Positions 6,095-11,716 of a stretch of DNA of 13,585 nucleotides are shown piece by piece (positions within the stretch are counted from its first letter, which is position 1; the number at the start of each line of letters is the position of its first letter). The notes beneath the pieces were generated by a model that saw nothing but the letters and a program-made list of their open reading frames with translations, was not told the origin of the DNA and searched no databases. Source of the stretch: Salinirussus sp. (GTDB lineage Archaea > Halobacteriota > Halobacteria > Halobacteriales > Haloarculaceae); NCBI GenBank assembly GCA_028275005.1, contig JAQCNN010000146.1:1-13585 (forward strand), given 5' to 3'. The position numbers and the translations under genes are program-made.

Positions 6095-7915
6095 TCACTC
6101 CCCGGCGCGCCGGAACCGCATCCGGAGACAGCCGACCGTCTCCTCGTCGGCGGTGTCACGGTCCGCCCCCGGGGGACACTCCTCGACGGAGAACGAGCCG
6201 TCGGAGGTGAGCACCGCCCACCGGATCAGCCACAGTTCCAGCCCACGGGAGTGCTGGAGCGGGGTCTCGCTCCCCCGGCCGATCGCGTTGAGGTCCTCGT
6301 CGGGGATGGTGCCGGCGTAGTCGAGCAACTCCACCACCACCGACTCCCCCTCGACCGCGACCCGCACAGTGAGGTCCGGGGCGTCTGCCCCCGGTAGCCG
6401 GTCGCGCTCGGCGGCGAACTCGAGCATCTGCCCGAGCGCGGCGGGCAGGGTCGCGTGGATCCCCGCCACAGCCTCGTCCGGGCAGTCGAGTCGGACCGTC
6501 GCATCGGGGTTGCGGTCCCGGAGGTCCGCGACCGCCGTCTCGAGCACCGGAACCAGGTCGTGGGGCTCGAGTTCGTGGTCTCTGACCGAGATCAGATTCT
6601 GGAACTGCCGGACCTGCTCGCTGATATCGGTGAGGTCGTCCGCGGCCTGGATGATCGTCTCGACGGAATCGTCCTCGTCGTGTTCCTCGCGGAGCAGTTC
6701 GGCCCGGCTGCGGATGACGTTCATCCGGTTGCGGATGTTGTGCCGGAGGACACGGTCGAGCACCGCCAACCGCTCCTCGCGCTCGCGGCGCTGGGTCACG
6801 TCGCGCTGGAGGCCCAGCCAGTGTGTCACCGCGCCGGTCTCGTCGCGGACGGGGACGATCTCGAGGCGGTTCCAGAAGGGGGTGCCGTCCTTCCGGTAGT
6901 TGAGGAGTTCGACGACGACCGGTCGCTGGTTGTCGATAGCCTGGCGTATCTCGGCAACGGTCTCCTCGTCGGTCTCGGGGCCCTGGAGAAACCGACAGTT
7001 CCGGCCCAGGGTCTCGCCGGTCGGGTAGCCGGTCATCCGCTCGAAGGCATCGTTGGCGTAGATCAGCGGCTCGTCGTCCTGGCGGGCGTCGGCGATAGTG
7101 ATCCCCTGTCTGGCCGTCTCGATCGCCTTGCCGAACAGGCTGAGCCGCTGTTCACGCTGGCGTCGTTCGGTGACGTTTCGCACCAGCAGTTGGGTCGCCG
7201 GCTCCCCCTCGAAGGTAACCGTCACGCCCGCCACCTCGGTGAGTATCTCCTCGCCGGTTGCCGACAGCATCGTCAGCTCGCGAAACCCGTCGAGTTGCCC
7301 GTCACGGTTGATCGTCCCGAGCAGCCGCTCCAGTGTCCCGGAGTCCCCCCGGGCGGCGAGGTTGGTCACTGGGCCGTACAGGCTCGACTGTTCGTCCGCA
7401 CAGAACGTGTCGACGGCGGCCGCGTTGGCGTAGACCACCACCCCGTCACGGACGATCAACAGCGTCTCGGGTGTCAGTTCGACGAGTAGCTGGTACTGTT
7501 CCTCCCGCTCGGCCAGCCGGAGCGACGACTGTCTGGCCCGCAGGAAATTCTGCAGCCGCCGACGGAGGATGGTCTGGTCGATAGGCATCGTCAGCACGTC
7601 GTCGACCGGGTCGTCGGGGTCGAGTTGGCGCTCGACGGCGTCGTCGGACGCGACGAGCAGATGTGGCAGGAAGAGCGGGTCCGCGTCGTCGACCCGCTCG
7701 GCGAGTGCCGACCGGTTTCGCTCCAGCCCCCGAGGGTCGACGAGACAGAGGTCGTACGTCGACGGGAGCGGGTCACCGGGGGAGACTGTCCTGGCGGTGT
7801 AGTTGACCTGGGAGGCCAGCCACTCCGCGAGCAACTCCCGGTCCCGGCCCGGCTGCATGACCAGGAGAAGCTCGGCGTCGGCCGGCCCCGGAGGGGGTGA
7901 GTTCAGGTCAGTCAT
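6095..7915 (-). CDS. Pseudo-receiver/PAS/LOV histidine-kinase-like blue-light sensor
   Basis: 606 aa, no transmembrane segment, so cytoplasmic. Domains: receiver-like 14-130, with Asp60 in LCLVDPRG at the phosphoacceptor position but no N-terminal acidic pair and Met110 where KP is usual; PAS 140-250; LOV 260-376; DHp helix ~380-445 with RHNIRNRMNVI (His392); HATPase-like 450-600. The LOV core GRNCRFLQG has Cys307 as the flavin-adduct residue, with Asn339, Asn349 and Gln370 at offsets +32, +42 and +63. These equal the offsets of Avena phototropin LOV2 (C450/N482/N492/Q513), so blue-light photochemistry with FMN is likely. The ATP site is eroded: the N-box reads LEFAAERD without its Asn, G1 reads DYAGTIP instead of DxGxG, and G2 reads RGLELWLI. 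It may be a weak kinase or a pseudokinase. It is divergent from the KaiC-like gene. Confidence 0.9.
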   Translation of the reverse strand: MTDLNSPPPGPADAELLLVMQPGRDRELLAEWLASQVNYTARTVSPGDPLPSTYDLCLVDPRGLERNRSALAERVDDADPLFLPHLLVASDDAVERQLDPDDPVDDVLTMPIDQTILRRRLQNFLRARQSSLRLAEREEQYQLLVELTPETLLIVRDGVVVYANAAAVDTFCADEQSSLYGPVTNLAARGDSGTLERLLGTINRDGQLDGFRELTMLSATGEEILTEVAGVTVTFEGEPATQLLVRNVTERRQREQRLSLFGKAIETARQGITIADARQDDEPLIYANDAFERMTGYPTGETLGRNCRFLQGPETDEETVAEIRQAIDNQRPVVVELLNYRKDGTPFWNRLEIVPVRDETGAVTHWLGLQRDVTQRREREERLAVLDRVLRHNIRNRMNVIRSRAELLREEHDEDDSVETIIQAADDLTDISEQVRQFQNLISVRDHELEPHDLVPVLETAVADLRDRNPDATVRLDCPDEAVAGIHATLPAALGQMLEFAAERDRLPGADAPDLTVRVAVEGESVVVELLDYAGTIPDEDLNAIGRGSETPLQHSRGLELWLIRWAVLTSDGSFSVEECPPGADRDTADEETVGCLRMRFRRAGE

Positions 7916-7936
7916 TCATGCGTGTCGGCTCGGTTC

Positions 7937-7953
7937 GTGTCCGGGGTGGACAC
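7937..7953. promoter_or_regulatory. 17-bp dyad in the LOV-kinase/kaiC divergent promoter region
   Basis: GTGTCC-GGGGT-GGACAC is a perfect 6+6 inverted repeat with a 5-nt spacer. It lies between the two divergent starts (7915 and 8029) and covers the predicted transcription start of the LOV kinase-like gene (~26 nt from the TATA-like box at 7961-7967). This is a plausible operator position; the binding protein is unknown. Confidence 0.5.
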
Positions 7954-7960
7954 ACGTCCC

Positions 7961-7967
7961 TAATACT
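7961..7967 (-). promoter_or_regulatory. TATA-like box for the LOV kinase-like gene
   Basis: TAATACT (AGTATTA on the minus strand) is centred at 7964, predicting a start of transcription near 7938 and a ~22-nt leader before the ATG at 7915. Confidence 0.5.
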
Positions 7968-7998
7968 GAGACCTCTTTCAGAGCGTTGAGCCCAATCG

Positions 7999-8006
7999 CT
8001 TATATC
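7999..8006 (+). promoter_or_regulatory. TATA-like box for the kaiC-like gene
   Basis: CTTATATC is centred 27 nt before the ATG at 8029, a near-ideal haloarchaeal TATA box for a leaderless mRNA. Confidence 0.7.
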
Positions 8007-8028
8007 CGTTCCGACCTCACTGGGTGGA

Positions 8029-9498
8029 ATGGCAGGTGACAGCGGGCGTCTGTCGGCGGGTATCGACCGCCTCGATGCGGTGCTCGGGGGCGGCTACATC
8101 GAGGGTCGCAGCTACCTCCTGCACGGCCCTGCCGGGTCGGGAAAGACGATCCTCGCCTTCCACTTTCTCGACGCCTGCGAGGGTGACGAACAGCCGCTGT
8201 TCATCAACCTCGAGGAGGAGCTCTCGGACCTACAGGCAAACGCCGAGGCGCTTGGCTTTGACACGGATGCCGTCGAGTTTCTGGACCTGAGCCCCGGGGC
8301 CGAGGCCTTTGCCGAGGACCAGTCCTACGAGGTGTTCACCGCGGCGGATGTCGAACAGGAGCCGCTCGCGGAGGCGGTCACCGAGGCGGTCGAACGGGTC
8401 GAGCCCGACCGGGTCGTCATCGACCCGGTGACGCAGTTGCGACAGCTCATCGGCGACAGCTACCAGTTCCGCAAGCAGGTCGTCGGGCTGATGCGCTATC
8501 TGAAGGCACAGGGCGCGACTGTCGCCTTCACGGTCCAGGAGACCCGGAATGCCCCCTCGGAGGACCTGCAGTTCATCAGTGACGGCTACCTGACCCTCCA
8601 GACCGACGGCGACCAGCGCCGCTTTGCGGTCCCGAAGTTCCGCGGGTCGGCGACGAAAAGCGGCGAACACGCCTACCGGATCACCGGGGAGGGGATCGAG
8701 GTCTACCCGGCGCTGTCCCCCGGTGACCACGCCCGGTCGGTCACGGCCGAGACACTCTCCTCGGGGATCGGGGAGGTCGACCAGCTACTCCATGGGGGGC
8801 TGGAACGCGGGTCGGCAACCATCATCAGCGGCCCGACCGGGGTGGGAAAGACCACGCTCGGCACCCAGTTCGCCCACGAGGCTGCGACACGGGGTGAACG
8901 CTCGGTCGTCTACCTCTTCGAGGAGGCCCGGAACACGTTCGTCCAGCGCTCGGAGGCCATCGGTATCCCCGTCGGGGACATGGTCGAGGCCGGTCACCTC
9001 CAGGTCGAGGAGGTAGAGGGGCTCGACATCTCACCACAGGAGTTCGCCGCGACAGTCCGCGAGGACGTCGAGGAACACGGGGCGGAGCTGGTGATGGTCG
9101 ACGGGCTCGCCGGCTACCGGATCACCCTCGAGGGCGAGGACGAGATGGTCCACCACATCCACTCGCTGGGGCGGTACCTCAAAAACATGGGCGTGACCAC
9201 GCTGCTGATCGACGAGACCAGCGCGGTCATCGGCGAGTTCCGCGCGACCGAGGACAACGTCAGCTACATCGCGGACAACATCGTCGTCCTCCGGCACATA
9301 GAGCTCAGCGGCGAGATCCGCAAGGCCGTTGGCGTCCTAAAAAAGCGAATCAGCGACTACGAGCGCACCCTCCGGGAGTACGCCATCACGGGCGATGGGA
9401 TCCAGGTTGGCGAGCCGCTGACGGGGCTGCGGGGGATCCTCTCGGGGGCACCGGAGTTCGTCGACGGCGGTGGGCGTGACCCGCTCGAGGAGGAGTGA
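8029..9498 (+). CDS. kaiC-like: Double-domain KaiC-like circadian/signal-transduction ATPase
   Basis: 489 aa with two RecA-like KaiC domains, close to the ~520 aa of cyanobacterial KaiC. Domain 1 (~6-235) has Walker A GPAGSGKT (33-40), catalytic Glu pair LEEE (Glu62/63) and Walker B RVVID (Asp132). Domain 2 (~240-480) has GPTGVGKT (268-275), LFEEARNTF (Glu298/299) and ELVMVDGL (Asp358). In domain 2, TEDNVSYIADNIVVL aligns with the Synechococcus KaiC phosphorylation segment, placing Ser412 at S431 and Tyr413 at T432. The C-terminal GILSGAPEFVDG matches the KaiC hinge, but the long A-loop tail that binds KaiA is short and acidic. Haloarchaeal KaiC homologues (cir genes) cycle in light/dark and are proposed signalling hubs. 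The strong TATA box 27 nt upstream supports this start. It is divergent from a LOV sensor, which suggests a functional link. Confidence 0.93.
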   Translation: MAGDSGRLSAGIDRLDAVLGGGYIEGRSYLLHGPAGSGKTILAFHFLDACEGDEQPLFINLEEELSDLQANAEALGFDTDAVEFLDLSPGAEAFAEDQSYEVFTAADVEQEPLAEAVTEAVERVEPDRVVIDPVTQLRQLIGDSYQFRKQVVGLMRYLKAQGATVAFTVQETRNAPSEDLQFISDGYLTLQTDGDQRRFAVPKFRGSATKSGEHAYRITGEGIEVYPALSPGDHARSVTAETLSSGIGEVDQLLHGGLERGSATIISGPTGVGKTTLGTQFAHEAATRGERSVVYLFEEARNTFVQRSEAIGIPVGDMVEAGHLQVEEVEGLDISPQEFAATVREDVEEHGAELVMVDGLAGYRITLEGEDEMVHHIHSLGRYLKNMGVTTLLIDETSAVIGEFRATEDNVSYIADNIVVLRHIELSGEIRKAVGVLKKRISDYERTLREYAITGDGIQVGEPLTGLRGILSGAPEFVDGGGRDPLEEE

Positions 9499-9505
9499 GC
9501 GGACC

Positions 9506-9514
9506 ACCTATACC
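9506..9514 (+). promoter_or_regulatory. TATA-like box and Shine-Dalgarno-like site before the flavin reductase-family gene
   Basis: ACCTATACC is centred ~26 nt before the ATG at 9536 and lies just after the kaiC stop at 9498. An AGGAGGG purine run at 9528-9534 also precedes the ATG. The gene may thus be made both from its own leaderless transcript and, with the SD-like run, from kaiC read-through. Confidence 0.5.
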
Positions 9515-9535
9515 GCGCCGACCCGTCAGGAGGGC

Positions 9536-10135
9536 ATGGAACTCGACCCGCGGACGCGCGAGCGGTCGATGTACCGGACGCTCACAGGCACGGTGGTCCC
9601 TCGCCCGATCGGCTGGGTGTCGACGACCGGGCCCGACGGGGCCGACAACCTCGCACCCTACTCCTTCTTTACCGTGGCGAGTGTCGACCCGCCGGTGCTG
9701 CTCTTTTCCTCCGGCGACCGACCGGGACGGCCCGAGGACCTCAGCGACACCGCGCGCAACGCCCGCGAGACCGGCGAGTTCGTGGTCAACGTGGTCACCG
9801 AACCCTTCGCCGAGGCGATGAGCGAGACGAGTGCGACGCTCGAGCCGGGGACCAGCGAGTTCGACCACGCAGGGGTAGAGCGGGCCGCGTCGACGGCCGT
9901 CGAGCCACCACGGGTCGCCGGCATCGAGGCCGCCTACGAGTGTCGGCTACACGACACCGTCGACGTCGGCTCGAACACGCTGGTACTCGGTGAGGTTGTC
10001 CACGGCCACCTCAGTGACGACCTCCTCACCGACGAGGGGAAGGTCGACGTCGACGAGGTGGCGGCGGTCGGCCGGCTGGCAGGCAGTGGCTACTGCTGGA
10101 CACGGGGTCGTTTCCGGATGGAACGCCCGGACTGA
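9536..10135 (+). CDS. Flavin reductase-family (FMN-binding split-barrel) protein
   Basis: 199 aa from the ATG at 9536; the frame is open further upstream to 9470, but that overlaps kaiC and lacks signals. The start motif VPRPIGWVSTTGPDGADNLAPYSFFTVAS is the hallmark of the DIM6/NTAB, flavoredoxin-like split-barrel family that binds FMN and either reduces free flavin with NAD(P)H or acts as a small flavoprotein. NVVTEPFAEAMSETSATLEPGTSEF, further along, fits the family's middle region. About 200 aa is the usual length for this subgroup. It is cytoplasmic. It lies 37 bp downstream of the KaiC-like gene on the same strand and converges with the ferredoxin fusion (18 bp apart). A link to the LOV flavin protein nearby is attractive but only inferred. 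Confidence 0.88.
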   Translation: MELDPRTRERSMYRTLTGTVVPRPIGWVSTTGPDGADNLAPYSFFTVASVDPPVLLFSSGDRPGRPEDLSDTARNARETGEFVVNVVTEPFAEAMSETSATLEPGTSEFDHAGVERAASTAVEPPRVAGIEAAYECRLHDTVDVGSNTLVLGEVVHGHLSDDLLTDEGKVDVDEVAAVGRLAGSGYCWTRGRFRMERPD

Positions 10136-10153
10136 GTGGGGCCCGGACGCCGC

Positions 10154-10825
10154 TCAGTCGTCGGCGTGGGCCTGTTCGAACGGTTTTGGCGGGAGGAGGA
10201 GTTCCTCGAGTTCGGGCATGTGTTTGACGTTGTAGAGGACCTGAACGTGGTCGGAGAGCGGGATCGCGTTACAGGAGAGCTGGATCCCCTCCTCGACCAT
10301 CTCGTCGGGGAGGATGTGGTCGATGGGTGCGGAGAGTTCGCCCTTTCTGACGACGACCGCGCAGTTCGCACAGGCACCGCCACGGCAGGCGTAGGGCCAG
10401 GCGTAGCCCTCCCGTTCCGCCGCCTCGAGCACGGAGTCGCCGGGCTGGACGCGAAAGCGTCCGTAGTCGACGGCACCGAGGTCGGCGTCTGCTGCCTTCT
10501 CGAAGAGCGTTGGGTCCTCCAGCCCCCAGCCGTAATCGTCGAGCACCTCGTAGTTGAGATACTCGACCTCCGGGTCCATCGGCTCCGAGGCGTGCCCGCC
10601 GGCGTCACTGTCCTCGGCCGTTCCCCGGTCGCCGTGGTCGGCCGTCCCCGGCGACCCGTCGACCCCGGACATGACCTCCTGGTAGGCGCTTCTGACGGCC
10701 TGGAACGCCCGCGCTGACCCGCCCTGGTCGGGGTGGGTCTCCTTCATCCGTTCGCGGTAGGCCGCCTTTATCTCCGCCTCCTCGGCATCGGGGTCGACCT
10801 GCAACACCTCGAACGGGGAGTTCAC
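10154..10825 (-). CDS. J domain-[2Fe-2S] ferredoxin fusion
   Basis: 223 aa from a GTG at 10825, favoured because GCTTAATC (minus strand) is centred 27 nt upstream and the J domain starts at once. Residues 1-~52 are a J domain (SPFEVLQVDPDAEEAEIKAAY, HPD at 31-33, FQAVRSAYQEVM). A 30-residue acidic/Gly linker follows, then a halophilic plant-type ferredoxin from ~84. Its start, PEVEYLNYEVLDDYGW, is the extra N-terminal segment of haloarchaeal ferredoxins. Cluster ligands are Cys147-x4-Cys152-x2-Cys155-x29-Cys185 (YACRGGACANC...SCNAIP). It would carry electrons in the cytoplasm. The HPD suggests it can recruit DnaK, perhaps for cluster loading or repair (inference). Haloarchaea also have a short ferredoxin without the J domain. 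Confidence 0.92.
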   Translation of the reverse strand: MNSPFEVLQVDPDAEEAEIKAAYRERMKETHPDQGGSARAFQAVRSAYQEVMSGVDGSPGTADHGDRGTAEDSDAGGHASEPMDPEVEYLNYEVLDDYGWGLEDPTLFEKAADADLGAVDYGRFRVQPGDSVLEAAEREGYAWPYACRGGACANCAVVVRKGELSAPIDHILPDEMVEEGIQLSCNAIPLSDHVQVLYNVKHMPELEELLLPPKPFEQAHADD

Positions 10826-10847
10826 GCTTGCTAATAGGTGTCCCGAG

Positions 10848-10855
10848 GATTAAGC
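10848..10855 (-). promoter_or_regulatory. TATA-like box for the J domain-ferredoxin gene
   Basis: GATTAAGC (GCTTAATC on the minus strand) is centred 27 nt before the GTG at 10825. It supports GTG as the true start and a leaderless transcript. Confidence 0.6.
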
Positions 10856-11003
10856 GTTCCCATCGGACGGCCCTCGGAGGCCCGCCGTGTGGTGGTCTCT
10901 CACACCCGAACCCGGCCAGCAGCAGGGTCGGCCGCGGATATCGGTATCACGGGATACGGTTTACCCCCCGCCGGTTCTCGGCCCCGGAGCACACGGCCTC
11001 ACG

Positions 11004-11381
11004 CTACTCCGTCTGCTCGCGGTACTCGGCGGGCGAAAGTAGCCCCTCGAGGCCGTCGTCGGGGTCGATCACGACCATCCAGCCCTCACCGTAGGGCGCC
11101 TCGTTGACCAGTTCGGGCTCGTTGGCCAGTCTGTCGTTGGTCTCGGTGACCGTGCCCGTGACCGGGGCGTAGATGTCGGAGACGGCCTTTATGGACTCGA
11201 CGACCCCGAAGGCCTCCTCGCGCACAAACCGGTCACCCTCCGCCGGCAACTCGACGAACACCACATCACCGAGTTCGTCCTGTGCAAAGTCGCTGACGCC
11301 GACCCGTACGGTTCCGTCCTCGGTGCGAGCCCACTCGTGGGACGCCAGAAACCGGCAGTCCTCGGGAACCTCGAAGCTCAT
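11004..11381 (-). CDS. gcvH: Glycine cleavage system H protein
   Basis: 125 aa, normal length for GcvH, from the ATG at 11381. The fold is a lipoyl carrier: RFLASHEWARTEDGTVRVGV at the start, GDVVFVELPAEGD, and VVESIKAVSDIYAPVTGTV with Lys65 as the lipoylated residue. It ends with NEAPYGEGWMVVI. It shuttles the aminomethyl group between the P, T and L proteins of glycine decarboxylase. No gcvT or gcvP is in the window, so the gene stands apart from its partners here. No TATA-like box lies at the leaderless distance, while GTTTATCG on the minus strand sits ~200 nt upstream, pointing to a long leader. The open frame continues upstream to 12131 only as a GC-rich artefact: that part overlaps dabA and has no family sequence. 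Confidence 0.95.
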   Translation of the reverse strand: MSFEVPEDCRFLASHEWARTEDGTVRVGVSDFAQDELGDVVFVELPAEGDRFVREEAFGVVESIKAVSDIYAPVTGTVTETNDRLANEPELVNEAPYGEGWMVVIDPDDGLEGLLSPAEYREQTE

Positions 11382-11559
11382 GGGAGAACGCGGGTCGCGG
11401 TGACATGTGCCTTCTTCGATTCCTCCCGGTGACCGCGCAGGCGTCCCGACGGAGACCGCGGGAGGTGTCTGCTCACGGCGCGTCCAGCCACGGTACCGTG
11501 GCCCACCAGCGGGGTGACCGTGGTGGGGCCCCACGCGTCGCGCGACGGAGTCAATACCT

Positions 11560-11576
11560 CGGTCGCGCCGCGACCG
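11560..11576. promoter_or_regulatory. Inverted repeat between the predicted TATA box and start of the gcvH leader
   Basis: CGGTCGCG and CGCGACCG are separated by one base. With the TATA-like box at 11579-11587 (leftward), this repeat lies between the box and the predicted transcription start near 11558, an operator-like position. Confidence 0.4.
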
Positions 11577-11578
11577 GA

Positions 11579-11587
11579 CCGATAAAC
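11579..11587 (-). promoter_or_regulatory. TATA-like box, leftward, probably for gcvH
   Basis: CCGATAAAC (GTTTATCGG on the minus strand) is one of the few AT-rich islands in the gap. It would start a transcript near 11558 and give gcvH a leader of ~177 nt. A second weaker box, GGTATTGA on the minus strand at 11551-11558, could give a shorter one. Confidence 0.45.
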
Positions 11588-11716
11588 GACATCTCGCGAT
11601 AGCAAACCGCTCGTGGGGGGTTGAGACCACAGGGGGCTCCTGCTGTGAGACGGGCGAGTCGGACCCGCTCGGCGGTATCGGGACGGGCGACCGCCCCACC
11701 GGCGCGGCGGACGTCG

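Larger units (their letters stand above)
11382..11716. other. 335-bp gene-free stretch with clustered palindromes, upstream of gcvH
   Basis: No convincing coding frame is present: the short frames here are compositional and carry no motif. It holds perfect or near-perfect inverted repeats at 11487-11502 (GCCACGGTACCGTGGC, 16 bp), 11523-11534 (GTGGGGCCCCAC), 11536-11547 (CGTCGCGCGACG) and 11560-11576 (CGGTCGCG-C-CGCGACCG). There is a TATA-like box for leftward transcription at 11579-11587. Behind the dabA stop (about 11627-11646) is a weak CACAG...CTGTG hairpin. It probably serves as the gcvH promoter/leader and the region after dabA. Confidence 0.6.

Noticed and set aside
6455..7489. 344-codon open frame on the plus strand
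   Set aside because: Antisense shadow of the LOV kinase-like gene, whose domains and catalytic motifs are clear on the minus strand.
10936..10960. Small hairpin GTATC-ACGG-GATAC between gcvH and the ferredoxin gene
   Set aside because: Only a 5-bp stem with no U-run on either side; not enough to call a terminator.
11378..11605. Short frames on both strands in the gcvH-dabA gap
   Set aside because: TTG or internal starts, Arg/Gly/Ser-rich compositional sequence, no motif; the area is better explained as regulatory.
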